From Clostridiales bacterium (lineage in GTDB: Bacteria; Bacillota; Clostridia; Oscillospirales; CAG-272): 64,000 nucleotides of DNA. The position numbers and the translations under genes are program-made. Positions 8,842 to 17,221 of this stretch are shown here, piece after piece; the first letter of the stretch is position 1; each line of letters starts with the position of its first letter. The stretch lies in assembly GCA_003522145.1 (NCBI GenBank), contig DPGD01000042.1, positions 34,763-98,762 on the forward strand, read 5' to 3'. The notes under the pieces are model-generated. The model ran no database searches. It was not told the DNA's origin and worked only from the letters and a program-made list of their open reading frames with translations.

Positions 8842-10776
8842 TCAGTTCTGCTCGATATATTTTTCTTCGGTTTCCTTAACCGCACGGGCAAGAAATTCCT
8901 CAAAGGGCACGCAGCCGGCATCTCCGTTTTTCCGATCCCTGACGGCAACCGTGCCTTCTGCCGCTTCCTTGGCGCCCAAAACCAACATATAAGGTACCTT
9001 CTGCAGTTGGGCTTCCCGGATCTTATAGCCGATCTTTTCCTCCCGTTCGTCCAGCTCCACGCGCAGTCCCTTTGCCCGCAGCTTGGCCGTGACCTCTTCG
9101 GCATAGGGGTGCTGCTCCAAACCGATGGGCAGAACCTTTATCTGGACGGGTGCCAGCCACATAGGCAGTGCGCCTGCAAATTTTTCAATGATGAGGGCAA
9201 GGGTCCTCTGGTAACAGCCGATGGAGGTACGGTGAATGATATAGGGATTCTTTTTCTGACCGTCCCGATCCACATACTCCATGCCGAACTTTTTAGAGAG
9301 CATCTGGTCGATCTGAATGGTGATGAGGGTGTCTTCCTTTCCGTGAACATTCTTGCACTGAATGTCCAGTTTGGGGCCGTAGAAGGCGGCTTCGCCAATG
9401 CCTACCTTGTATTCCACACCCAGATCGTCTAAAATCTTCTTCATGGTGCTCTGCGCTTCGTCCCACTGCTCCTCGGTGCCGATATACTTTTCCCGGTTAT
9501 TCGGATCCCACTGGGAGAAGCGGTAGGAAACATCCTGCTGGAGTCCGATGCATTTCAGACAATAATTGGCCAATTCGAGACATCCCCGGAATTCATCCTC
9601 CAGCTGTTCAGGCGTGCACATCAGGTGCCCTTCGGAAATGGTGAACTGACGGACGCGGATCAGTCCGTGCATCTCTCCCGAATCCTCGTTGCGGAACAGG
9701 GTAGAGGTTTCATTGTAGCGCAAAGGCAGATCCCTGTAGGAGCGGGCTTTGTTCAGGTATGCCTGATACTGGAACGGACAGGTCATGGGGCGCAGAGCTA
9801 AACAATCCGGGTCGTCGGGGTTGCCGATGACAAACATACCGTCCAGATAGTGATCCCAGTGGCCCGAAATTTTATAGAGATCGGATTTTGCCATAAAGGG
9901 AGTCATGGTAGGAATCCAGCCCCTTTTTGCCTCTTCATCCTCCACAAACCTCTGCAGAATTCTCACCACCGTGGCGCCCTTGGGCAACAGGATCGGCAGG
10001 CCCTGTCCGATCACATCCGATGTGGTGAAGTATTCCAGTTCTCTGCCCAACTTGTTGTGATCCCGTTTCTTGGCCTCTTCCTGCTTCTCTAAGTAGGCGT
10101 TCAGTTCCTCCTTGGAGGGGAAGGCGGTGCCGTAGATTCTCTGGAGCATCTTGTTTTTGGAGTTTCCCTCCCAGTAAGCGCCCGTACAGGCTGTCAGCCT
10201 GAAGGCTCTGACGGCGGCGGTAGAGAAGAGGTGCGGACCTGCGCACAGATCGGTGAATTCGCCCTGCCGGTAGAAGGAAATCTCCTCCCCCTCGGGAATC
10301 CGCTCAATGAGCAGTTCCTTGTAAGGCTCCTCTATTTTGCGCACCAGCTCCAGCGCTTCGTCCTTGGGCAGGGTGAAGCGTTCAATGCGCAGGTTTTCGC
10401 TGACGATCTTCTTCATTTCCTTCTCAAGGGCACGCAGTTGTTCCGGTCCGAAGGTGACTTCCGAATCAAAATCGTAGTAGAAGCCGTTTTCAATGGCCGG
10501 ACCGATGGTCAGCTTTGCCTGGGGATACAGCCGTTTGACCGCCTGAGCCAAAATATGGGCGGCTGTATGGCGGTAGACCTTTCTTCCTTCCTCGTCGGCG
10601 AAGGTCAGGGGAGAAACGGCGTCGCCCTCCTTAAGAACCGTGGAAAGAGCCACCGTTTTTTGGCAGACGGTAGCCGCCAGCACCTCCTTTGAAATCTTCC
10701 CGGCTTCTTTCAGCGCATCGTAAACGGTTGCACCGGAAGCACACTCAAAGCTTTCGTTTTCAATCAGAATTTTCAT
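8842..10776 (-). CDS. thrS: Threonine-tRNA ligase
   Basis: 644 aa, full-length class II synthetase charging tRNA-Thr. TGS domain at about 1-60. The editing domain has the HxxxH pair H70/H74 (RHTAAH), and Cys180 in CAGPH probably completes its metal site. The catalytic core carries the zinc ligands Cys333 (RPMTC), His384 (SEGH) and His515 (IIHRTSIG). The anticodon-binding domain starts near 540. The motif after the first zinc ligand reads RPMTCPFQYQ instead of the common PMNCPGH, which marks a divergent subgroup. Expression is controlled by a T-box leader upstream. Confidence 0.96.
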   Translation of the reverse strand: MKILIENESFECASGATVYDALKEAGKISKEVLAATVCQKTVALSTVLKEGDAVSPLTFADEEGRKVYRHTAAHILAQAVKRLYPQAKLTIGPAIENGFYYDFDSEVTFGPEQLRALEKEMKKIVSENLRIERFTLPKDEALELVRKIEEPYKELLIERIPEGEEISFYRQGEFTDLCAGPHLFSTAAVRAFRLTACTGAYWEGNSKNKMLQRIYGTAFPSKEELNAYLEKQEEAKKRDHNKLGRELEYFTTSDVIGQGLPILLPKGATVVRILQRFVEDEEAKRGWIPTMTPFMAKSDLYKISGHWDHYLDGMFVIGNPDDPDCLALRPMTCPFQYQAYLNKARSYRDLPLRYNETSTLFRNEDSGEMHGLIRVRQFTISEGHLMCTPEQLEDEFRGCLELANYCLKCIGLQQDVSYRFSQWDPNNREKYIGTEEQWDEAQSTMKKILDDLGVEYKVGIGEAAFYGPKLDIQCKNVHGKEDTLITIQIDQMLSKKFGMEYVDRDGQKKNPYIIHRTSIGCYQRTLALIIEKFAGALPMWLAPVQIKVLPIGLEQHPYAEEVTAKLRAKGLRVELDEREEKIGYKIREAQLQKVPYMLVLGAKEAAEGTVAVRDRKNGDAGCVPFEEFLARAVKETEEKYIEQN

Positions 10777-10841
10777 GCGGTTTCTCCTTTTCTTTTTGAA
10801 TTGTAAGGCTTATTTTCGTTGGGTGAAGGGAGTGAGGAGAA

Positions 10842-11063
10842 AATAAAAAAGCCCTCGCCCCCTTTGGACAAATCTGTCCCTTCGGGGTGAGGCACATATA
10901 GTTCCCGCACGGTTCCACCCGAGTTTTTCACTCATTGTGTTCGGTTTTTTACAATCCGGGCGGTACCGCTTTTTCATCATACCGGGCGGCACTTTCACCT
11001 GCTTGCCGCTCTCTTTGCCGAGCCTTGAAAAGGGCTTGTTCCGGAAGGATCCTTACATTCGGA
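10842..11063 (-). promoter_or_regulatory. T-box riboswitch leader of thrS
   Basis: Minus-strand leader between the promoter and thrS. It contains the conserved T-box stretch GGGTGGAACCGTGCGG (10905-10920). Next comes a terminator hairpin, GCCTC-CCCC-GGACA against TGTCC-GGGG-GAGGGC (10851-10893), then a T-run (10842-10850). Uncharged tRNA binding favours the antiterminator and read-through. A threonine ACC codon lies in GCGGTACCGCC (10962-10964 in complement), about 100 nt into the leader where a specifier is expected; stem I was not folded. Confidence 0.9.
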
Positions 11064-11070
11064 TGCGACA

Positions 11071-11099
11071 ACTATACCACGAAAACCCCCATTTGTCAA
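11071..11099 (-). promoter_or_regulatory. thrS promoter
   Basis: Minus strand TTGACA (11094-11099), 17-bp spacer, TATAGT (11071-11076), directly upstream of the T-box leader. Confidence 0.85.
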
Positions 11100-11171
11100 G
11101 AAAAATTTTTCCCGCATTCCGGGAAATTATGTGAACAAGCTGAATTTTCAGTGAAAAAAGCCATTGTTCCC

Positions 11172-11199
11172 TTGACTTTTTTTCGTTTCGTGCTATGAT
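11172..11199 (+). promoter_or_regulatory. Promoter of parvulin-like lipoprotein
   Basis: TTGACT (11172-11177), 16-bp spacer, TATGAT (11194-11199), 32 bp before the start codon of the lipoprotein gene. Confidence 0.75.
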
Positions 11200-11231
11200 G
11201 AAGGGGAAATCGAGAAAGGAAGAAAGAGTAT

Positions 11232-12734
11232 ATGCGAATGAAAAACGCAATACCTCTGTTGTTGGTGCTGACCATAGCGGCAACGGGATTGGCGGGTTGC
11301 GGCAAAACCACCACAAACGCTCCTGTTTCCGGAACGCCGACGGCAGAAGAGCTGCATCTGGAGGAGCGTATGGACGAAACCGTCCTCACCGTGAATGGCA
11401 GGAGCATTTCCTATGAAAGCTATCGGCAGTACTATTTTACGGTGCTGGCCGCCATGGGGGAAGAGGAGCAGAAGGTGTACACCGATGCTTCTGCCGATAA
11501 GGAGACCCAAGAAAAGTATCGGACTCTGGTGGTTCGAGAAATTGTGAGAGACCAGACCATTCTGGAGCTGGCAGAGGGATTCGGTGTTCTTCCCGGTGAA
11601 GAAGAGGAAGCGGAAGTGGACGCCGCCATTGAAAGCATCAAGAAAAATGTGGTGTCAACCGGGTTGACCTATGAGGAATATCTTGCCCGGTTTTACAGAA
11701 CCCCGGAGGTTCAGAGAGCCGGAATGCTTTTGAATAACTATACCTACGGTGCGGTGTTCGGGTATCTTTACGATCGGAATCATGCGGTGATCGATCGTTC
11801 GCCGGAGACGATCCGGGAGCAGATGGCAAAGACCGGATGCTCTCTCAGACTGGTGCTGGATGGAAGCGTTTACCGCCTGGAAGCGGCCCGGAAGTTGGCT
11901 CAGTCCCTGCGTGCGCTGATTACCGACGCTTGGGAATATGCGGAAACGGTCAGCGACAAGGTAACGGCTCTTTCGGCTCTCACCGGGTTCCTTGCCGATT
12001 ACGACAGGGCGGCGGCCGAAAATTCCATGGTGAGCAGTTTTGAGGAGTATGCCAATCGGCAAAGACTCTTGAAGGAGTTGTTGGAGAGTGGCAGTGCCGG
12101 TGCGGCGTTGACCGGTTTGCAGACGGCGGCAGAACAGGTCAGCGGGGCGAGCGAAACCCTTGCAGGCATTAAAGCTTTTGCGAAGAATGCGGGAGAAAAC
12201 GAAGCCGATGCCGCAACCTGCCAAGAGCTCTTCCGGACCTATAAGCAGGAGCTGGAGGACTGGCAAAGGGACTTTTTCAATGACGAAAGGGACAGTGAGC
12301 CCTCCTCGAAGGAACGCAATCTGCTGTTTGCGCTGCAGACGGTTTCCGCAGCGCTGACCGACCTTGGTTCGTCGGAAAAGGAGAATGTGGTGCAGTTGAC
12401 CAAAAACCTCCTTTCTGCGGCTTTCGGCGAGGCCGTGCAGACCTACAGCGCCTACAGACAGAATGTGGAAACGGGGGAATACTTCCTTAAGGAGGAGGCG
12501 GAAGAGAGCTTCTACAAAGAGTATGAAGCTCTGAAGGCGGGAGAGCTGAGCCAGCCGGTCAGCACCTCCTACGGCACGGAACTGATTCTGCGTCTGGAGT
12601 GCGACTATGACTATTATGCGGAAAGCATCTATGACGATTATGCGGTGAATGCCTGGATACAGGATCGGATTTCCAAAGCTCAGATCACCTACGGAGAATT
12701 GTTTGAGCTGGTGAATTTTGAAAATCTGAAGTAA
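11232..12734 (+). CDS. Lipoprotein related to SurA/PrsA-type foldases
   Basis: 500 aa with a lipoprotein signal peptide (lipobox LAGC, Cys23), so anchored outside the membrane. Residues about 50-200 resemble the SurA-type N-terminal chaperone region (VLTVNGRSISYESYRQYY). CSLRLVLDG, then LEAARKLAQSLRALI, sits where a parvulin domain would begin. About 200 helical residues follow before a parvulin-like end, ALKAGELSQPVSTSYG. A peptidyl-prolyl isomerase core is therefore interrupted or degenerate, and catalysis is doubtful. It likely aids folding of exported proteins. It has its own promoter and terminator. GAAAGGAAG precedes the start. Confidence 0.65.
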   Translation: MRMKNAIPLLLVLTIAATGLAGCGKTTTNAPVSGTPTAEELHLEERMDETVLTVNGRSISYESYRQYYFTVLAAMGEEEQKVYTDASADKETQEKYRTLVVREIVRDQTILELAEGFGVLPGEEEEAEVDAAIESIKKNVVSTGLTYEEYLARFYRTPEVQRAGMLLNNYTYGAVFGYLYDRNHAVIDRSPETIREQMAKTGCSLRLVLDGSVYRLEAARKLAQSLRALITDAWEYAETVSDKVTALSALTGFLADYDRAAAENSMVSSFEEYANRQRLLKELLESGSAGAALTGLQTAAEQVSGASETLAGIKAFAKNAGENEADAATCQELFRTYKQELEDWQRDFFNDERDSEPSSKERNLLFALQTVSAALTDLGSSEKENVVQLTKNLLSAAFGEAVQTYSAYRQNVETGEYFLKEEAEESFYKEYEALKAGELSQPVSTSYGTELILRLECDYDYYAESIYDDYAVNAWIQDRISKAQITYGELFELVNFENLK

Positions 12735-12762
12735 CAGAAATCCTGAAAAGTTCTCGAAAAAG

Positions 12763-12803
12763 AAGCAGAGACAATGCCCGAAAGAGCAAAGTCTCTGCTT
12801 TTT
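12763..12803 (+). terminator. Intrinsic terminator of the lipoprotein gene
   Basis: AAGCAGAGAC / GTCTCTGCTT with an 18-nt loop, followed by TTT. The A-rich 5' flank would also allow termination from the other side. A weaker ACCGAAC / GTTCCGGT hairpin with a T-run lies at 12873-12896. Confidence 0.85.
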
Positions 12804-12893
12804 GCCGCAGAGGTGTTTTCCGATTGATTTCAGGAAGGGGGAAAACCTTGTTTTTACAGATTCTCCCTGCTTACCGAACCTTGTTCCGGTTTT

Positions 12894-13304
12894 TTATTCC
12901 TTTTCCAGCATTTTGATTTTCTTGTAGTAATAGCGCATAATATCCCGACGGGTGACAATGCCCACAAAGGAGTCGGTGTCGTCTACCACCGAAACATAAT
13001 TCTGATCCATCACCTTCAGAAGCAGATCGTCCATATCGGCGGTGATGCGTACCGGGTCTCTGCCCTCTCTGTGGAGAATTTCCTTCACCCGTATTTTCTC
13101 ATCGGCGTGGGAATCCTCTCTGCCGTAGAGAGTCCACAGAAAGTCGCCCTCCTTCACCGAACCGGCGTATTTTCCGTCTTTGGTCAGCACCGGAACGGCG
13201 GAATAGCCGTGGTAACGCATTTTTTCCAGTCCCTGGCGCAGGGTGTTGTTTTCATAGATGTAGATGATCTTGCTTTTCGGAATGATAAAAAAGGCAACAT
13301 TCAT
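12894..13304 (-). CDS. CBS-domain-pair protein
   Basis: 136 aa consisting of two CBS repeats and little else: YENNTLRQGLEKMRYHGYSAVPVLTKDG, then VSVVDDTDSFVGIVTRRDI. CBS pairs bind adenosine nucleotides and act as energy or second-messenger sensors. Stand-alone proteins of this size in Firmicutes include c-di-AMP binders such as CbpB, but that assignment is inference. It lies 55 bp downstream of the aminopeptidase gene on the same strand and probably shares its transcript. No membrane or enzymatic domain is present. Confidence 0.85.
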   Translation of the reverse strand: MNVAFFIIPKSKIIYIYENNTLRQGLEKMRYHGYSAVPVLTKDGKYAGSVKEGDFLWTLYGREDSHADEKIRVKEILHREGRDPVRITADMDDLLLKVMDQNYVSVVDDTDSFVGIVTRRDIMRYYYKKIKMLEKE

Positions 13305-13359
13305 AAAAGGCGCTCCTTTTTTGAATTTTCCGGAGATTCCTCTCCGGGTAAGAAAGGAA

Positions 13360-14658
13360 TCAGGTCAATTCATAGCCGCCGCAGACCATTCTGAAAGAAC
13401 CTTCAAAAAGAGCCCGGCACAGTTCAATCATATAGGCCGTGTCCTTGATTCCGGCGCTTTCATAGGCAGAATGCATGGCAAGCTGGGGCAAGCCCACATC
13501 GGCAGAGGAAACGGAAACCCTTGTGGTGGCGATATTGCCTAAGGTAGAGCCGCCGCCCATATCCGACCGATTGGCATAACTCTGCACCGGAATGCCCTCT
13601 TTTTTACAGAGGTATTTCACATAGGCTTCGGAGATGCCGTCGGTGGTGTATTTCTGACCGGCATTGAATTTCAGAACCACACCGCCGTTCAGGACCACCC
13701 GGTTCTCCGGATCGGCATATTCCGGGTGATTGGGATGCACCGCATGAGCGTTGTCGCAGGAAAGAAGGAAAGAGGAAGCAAGTGCTTGTAAATAGTCCTC
13801 TTCCGCAGGACAGATGCGCCTTAAAACATCGTAAAGGAATGTGGAGGCCGCCCCCTGCCGGGTTCCGGAGCCTACCTCTTCGTTGTCAAAGACGGCACAG
13901 ACCGGCAGAGATTTTCCTGCTTTGGCCGCGAGAAAGCCCTTCAGCGTGGAGAAGGCGCATTGCAGATCGTCTAAGGCCCTTGAGGAGATGTATTCCTGAT
14001 TGCAGCCCCAGATGCAACCCTTTTGCCGTGCATAAACATAAAGGTCCTGCCCTAAAATTTTCTCCTCCTCCACACCCAGTTCTTGGGCAACCAGACTTAA
14101 AAACCGGCCTTTGGATTCTTTGCCGCCGAAAAGCGGGACGGTGTCTACCGCCGGATTGTATTTCATGCCGTCGTTGGCATTGCGGTTCATGTGGATAGCC
14201 ACCGAGGGAATGAGCAACAGATCCCGATCGATATTCAGAAGCCGCATCTCCATACCCCGGTCGGTCTCCACCAGCACTCTTCCGGCCACCGACAGGGGTC
14301 TATCCAACCAGGTGGAGCAGATCATTCCGCCGTAACGCTCGGTGTTCAGCCGGACAAATTCGCCGGTCAGCTCCCCCTTGTCCTTGATCTTGAAGCAGGG
14401 ATAATCGCTGTGGGCGGCGGAAATGCTGAAGCCGGTATAGTCCTTTTGGTAGCGGAAGGCAATGACGGAGCTGCCGTTCCGGCAGACAAAATAGCCCTTT
14501 CCCTCTTCCGGATTCCATTTTTCGCTTTCTTTGAGCTCGGTATAGCCCTCCTTTTCCAGCAGGGAGGATATGGTTTGCACGGCATGAAAGGAGCTGGGAC
14601 TGGCATCAATAAAGTCCAAAAGCTCGGTGGCAAGTGCTTTTTCTTCATAGTTCTTCAT
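13360..14658 (-). CDS. apeB: M18-family aminopeptidase
   Basis: 432 aa, the normal length of a cytoplasmic dodecameric M18 metallo-aminopeptidase that trims N-terminal residues from peptides. Visible metal and catalytic motifs: AAHSDYPCFK (His83), the acidic pair in DNEEVGSGTRQGA, CDNAHAVHPNHPEY, and the C-terminal glycine-rich RSDMGGGSTLG followed by MHSAYESAG. All expected metal ligands appear present. Its own divergent promoter lies upstream and a CBS protein gene follows. Confidence 0.94.
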   Translation of the reverse strand: MKNYEEKALATELLDFIDASPSSFHAVQTISSLLEKEGYTELKESEKWNPEEGKGYFVCRNGSSVIAFRYQKDYTGFSISAAHSDYPCFKIKDKGELTGEFVRLNTERYGGMICSTWLDRPLSVAGRVLVETDRGMEMRLLNIDRDLLLIPSVAIHMNRNANDGMKYNPAVDTVPLFGGKESKGRFLSLVAQELGVEEEKILGQDLYVYARQKGCIWGCNQEYISSRALDDLQCAFSTLKGFLAAKAGKSLPVCAVFDNEEVGSGTRQGAASTFLYDVLRRICPAEEDYLQALASSFLLSCDNAHAVHPNHPEYADPENRVVLNGGVVLKFNAGQKYTTDGISEAYVKYLCKKEGIPVQSYANRSDMGGGSTLGNIATTRVSVSSADVGLPQLAMHSAYESAGIKDTAYMIELCRALFEGSFRMVCGGYELT

Positions 14659-14721
14659 GGTGAAATTCCTTTCTTGGGGACATAAAGAAAAGTTTTTCCG
14701 AGGATATTCCTCTCTTCGCCT

Positions 14722-14750
14722 ATTCTATCATATTTCCATCCGGTTTTCAA
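14722..14750 (-). promoter_or_regulatory. Promoter of the M18 aminopeptidase gene
   Basis: Minus strand TTGAAA (14745-14750), 17-bp spacer, TAGAAT (14722-14727). Confidence 0.65.
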
Positions 14751-14837
14751 TATCCTTTCTTCTGAAATTCTTCTGAATATTGGGAAAACTCTTTGCGGTG
14801 GTTCTGAAAGTTAATACCTTTTTGTCTGATGTTGCTA

Positions 14838-14866
14838 TTTACATTTCTGTAAAAAAATGGTATAAT
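14838..14866 (+). promoter_or_regulatory. Promoter of the 103-aa hypothetical gene
   Basis: TTTACA (14838-14843), 17-bp spacer, TATAAT (14861-14866). The -35 overlaps a small palindrome, TTACA-tttc-TGTAA. Confidence 0.75.
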
Positions 14867-14910
14867 TCAGGTGAAAAAGGAAGTCGGGATGCCGACAGAA
14901 AGGGGAAAAA

Positions 14911-15222
14911 ATGGAAGGACGAGACAAACACTACAGACCCAGTCGAGGGATAGAGCGTGCCTGCGGGGGAATTCTGGAATCGGTACATAGCTGGCCCTAT
15001 ACGGAATACATGGAGCTGGCCGGAAGCTGTGTGGGACGGGATTGGGACGAAAAACAGCAGAAAAACCTTTGCGAAGCCATCAAGCTGAATCTGATCAACC
15101 GTAAGGAATACCCCTTTGAGGTGTTGCAGAGAAAATACGGGCTTCCTTGCAGTCAGAAGCTGTTCCGGAAAGAATCCAGAAAATTCATAAGAATTTTTTC
15201 GGGACTGTGCGGTTTTGAGTAA
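14911..15222 (+). CDS. Hypothetical small basic protein
   Basis: 103 aa with its own promoter and AAAGGGG 5 nt before the ATG, so probably a real gene. I do not assign a family. It is rich in Lys, Arg and Cys, predicted mostly helical, without signal peptide or membrane segment. The C-terminal part YPFEVLQRKYGLPCSQKLF followed by RKFIRIFSGL looks like a compact helical nucleic-acid- or protein-binding domain, which is only a suggestion. It stands alone between the divergent aminopeptidase gene and the DUF4279 pair. Confidence 0.7.
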   Translation: MEGRDKHYRPSRGIERACGGILESVHSWPYTEYMELAGSCVGRDWDEKQQKNLCEAIKLNLINRKEYPFEVLQRKYGLPCSQKLFRKESRKFIRIFSGLCGFE

Positions 15223-15512
15223 ACAGGGCTTTGGGGTCTTTCGGACTGAACACCCGTGCCGTGTGCGTTCCTTTGTCCCGGAAGGCGGAAAAACCGTTTA
15301 AGACCGAAGCACCGGGTTGTTTTGGCACATCTGCGATGCCCAAAAGAGAATGTTGCTCCGGCATATAAATGAAAGGTCCTATTTCGGTTGGTACAATACC
15401 ACTGTATGTTTTTTGTTGTAATTTACTGTCGACAGTTTCTTTCGATATCGCATCAGTTGTAACGCTGCACACAACATTTTTTTAAAAATATTAAAAAAAT
15501 GACCAAAAAAAC
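15223..15512. other. Intergenic region before the DUF4279 unit
   Basis: About 290 bp in which I see no convincing gene. A 95-codon minus-strand frame (15185-15472) starts at GTG without a ribosome-binding site and looks spurious. The last 60 bp are AT-rich and lead into the promoter at 15513. Confidence 0.4.
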
Positions 15513-15541
15513 TTGACAAAACAATCGATATGTGATACACT
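15513..15541 (+). promoter_or_regulatory. Promoter of the DUF4279 unit
   Basis: TTGACA (15513-15518), 17-bp spacer, TACACT (15536-15541). A second, poorer candidate (TTGAAA, 15-bp spacer, TATAAT at 15670) lies inside the leader. Confidence 0.75.
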
Positions 15542-15729
15542 AAAAACAAAGAAAGACTCATTCGTATCGGAGGTGCGTTGGGATGCGGTTCTGTTCGGAA
15601 GCCTTGAGCGATATTGGTTTTGGATCGGTGCCCCTTTTTGAAAGTGATTTGAAAAACGGAGAGAGAAAGTATAATCTTCAGATCCTTTATTTTGGCGCAC
15701 AGCATTCACGGGGGTGCTGTGCGCCTTTT
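15542..15729 (+). promoter_or_regulatory. Attenuator-like leader with terminator hairpin
   Basis: A leader of about 190 nt separates the promoter from the 91-aa gene. Near its end a perfect 11-bp hairpin GGCGCACAGCA / TGCTGTGCGCC (15694-15725) is followed by TTTT, as in an intrinsic terminator. Earlier, CGGAGGTG stands 7-8 nt before an ATG at 15583, which opens a 65-codon frame running through the hairpin. Translation or a ligand could control read-through. No known riboswitch class was recognised. A simple upstream-transcript terminator is the alternative. Confidence 0.5.
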
Positions 15730-15761
15730 CAGATCGGCAATGTGTTGGATGGAAGAGCACA

Positions 15762-16037
15762 ATGCTGTTTGCGGAATTGAATGAAGAAAGGCTTATAAAG
15801 TCCGGTCGTTCGGTGGGAGAAACCGTGGTAACAACGGATGCGCAGTATGTCCATATGAGTACAGAATTGGCGAATCAGGTTGCACAGTACCACGGATTTG
15901 CGGGTGCTGAGGAATTCAAGGCCGCACATGGAGTGGGCTCCAAAGGATGGATGGCATATTATCCCGCAACGGGTCAGATCGTGATTACCGTTGAAGGGGC
16001 GGTTTTAGGTACGGAGTATTATGGAGGCTGGAGATGA
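15762..16037 (+). CDS. Hypothetical protein paired with DUF4279 protein
   Basis: 91 aa, no family recognised. It ends in a Gly- and Tyr-rich tail (GTEYYGGWR) and contains a repetitive Val/Thr stretch typical of a small beta domain. There is no signal peptide. The chosen ATG has GGAAGAG 5 nt upstream; the frame is open 16 codons further upstream. Its stop overlaps the next start as ATGA (16034-16037), so the two proteins are translationally coupled. Because DUF4279 proteins are often linked to toxin loci, this could be a cut-down effector or an accessory protein. Confidence 0.6.
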   Translation: MLFAELNEERLIKSGRSVGETVVTTDAQYVHMSTELANQVAQYHGFAGAEEFKAAHGVGSKGWMAYYPATGQIVITVEGAVLGTEYYGGWR

Positions 16038-16831
16038 AAAAATATCCCGGAAGCGTAGGGAGCAGGGCACCGATTGCAGAAGCTGCATTGAATATTTACG
16101 GTGAGATCGCTCCCGGAATTCTGACAAAGGAGTTGGACTTGGAGCCCACATATACGGGGGACGGTTGTTGGCGGCTTTCCACCGGAAGGTTTATTTGTTC
16201 CGATACTGCGTATGCTACCGATGCACTGTTGGGGTGCTTGGCATCCCGATACGATGCGTTGAGAGAGCTTTGCAGTACGCACGGATTGCGTTCGGAGCTG
16301 GTGTTGACCCTGAATGTTGCAGAGGATCGGTTTCCCGAGGGAACGATCTCCCAAGAGTGTCTGCGTTTTCTGCACGAAACGGGAAGCAGTCTCTCCTTAA
16401 AAAACGAATATGAGAACGGAAGCGGGTTGTTGCCCGATTGCAGACTGCGCTACGGACTTTGGTTCAGAAGCAAAGACCTGCGTGCAGAGGATGTGACCGA
16501 AAGACTCCGGATAGAGCCGGATCATGTATTGGAGAAGGAAAAACTGTCAGGCGGTGTGACGGACAGAAGAAACGCATGGCTGTTGCGTACAGAGCTCCTG
16601 CCCTTTGAAGAGCAATCGCAGGCTTGCAAGGACTTTTGCAGCAAATTTATTGCCTGTGAAAGGGAAATCATCGAACTGCTTCGCATGAAGGAGACGGATG
16701 CGGAGCTTGACCTTTCTCTTTATACCGGTCGTTGCTCCTTTGATGCGCTTGTTCTTCCAAGGGAGCTGACCGAGCTTGCTTACAGAATCGGAACCGAGAT
16801 CTATCTCGGATTCTATGCCGTTCCCCGATAA
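16034..16831 (+). CDS. DUF4279-type protein (two repeats)
   Basis: 265 aa. Two similar halves can be seen. The first, about residues 18-125, contains LTKELDLEPTYTGDGCWRLS. The second, about 147-262, contains YGLWFRSKDLRAEDVTERL and IEPDHVLEKEKL with RRNAWLLRTELL. Both match the DUF4279 pattern of a strand, a Pro-containing turn and a Trp after a variable loop. DUF4279 function is unsettled; immunity-like roles have been proposed from context. It is cytoplasmic with no signal peptide. It overlaps the preceding 91-aa gene by 4 bp and is followed by the solo hairpin at 16897. Confidence 0.7.
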   Translation: MKKYPGSVGSRAPIAEAALNIYGEIAPGILTKELDLEPTYTGDGCWRLSTGRFICSDTAYATDALLGCLASRYDALRELCSTHGLRSELVLTLNVAEDRFPEGTISQECLRFLHETGSSLSLKNEYENGSGLLPDCRLRYGLWFRSKDLRAEDVTERLRIEPDHVLEKEKLSGGVTDRRNAWLLRTELLPFEEQSQACKDFCSKFIACEREIIELLRMKETDAELDLSLYTGRCSFDALVLPRELTELAYRIGTEIYLGFYAVPR

Positions 16832-16896
16832 AAGCTGTATAGCGATAGCCTGCAGTCGTATTTTCGAATGAGAGGGTAAGCAGGTTGTAGGAAAAC

Positions 16897-16937
16897 GGGG
16901 CTGTTAAAAAATTCCGAAAGATTTTTTTAACAGCCCC
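16897..16937 (+). repeat. Solo end of family P, acting as terminator
   Basis: GGGGCTGTTAAAAAATTC pairs with GATTTTTTTAACAGCCCC, then TTTTCTTTT. It is the same terminal hairpin as in the longer family P elements, without the rest. Its position after the DUF4279 gene and its T-run make it a good intrinsic terminator. Confidence 0.75.
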
Positions 16938-17141
16938 TTTTCTTTTGGAGACCGACAATGGGCGCAGAAGGGAACGGGGCGGTGCTTTTCGGGTTGTATG
17001 CCCATTTGTTGTTGCATTCTGTTCCGGAGGAGGAAAAAGAAGCGGCCAATGGCAAAGAGGCGGTGTGCAGTGCAGTCCGGAACAGAAGTCCGATGTTGGA
17101 AAATGCCCGGTTTTTTGAAGGAAGGAGAAGAACTTTTGGGC

Positions 17142-17170
17142 TTGACAGGTGAAGAAGAATATAGTAAAAT
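17142..17170 (+). promoter_or_regulatory. Promoter of ygiQ
   Basis: TTGACA (17142-17147), 17-bp spacer, TAAAAT (17165-17170). The 200 bp between the DUF4279 terminator and this promoter hold only short unsupported frames. Confidence 0.8.
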
Positions 17171-17221
17171 AGACACTGGCGGGAAGGGCGAAGGTAGGGC
17201 TGAACCCCGGAAGGAGAAGGG

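Noticed and set aside
15185..15472. 95-codon minus-strand frame overlapping the end of the 103-aa gene
   Set aside because: GTG start without ribosome-binding site, no recognisable protein features, and overlap with a better supported gene.
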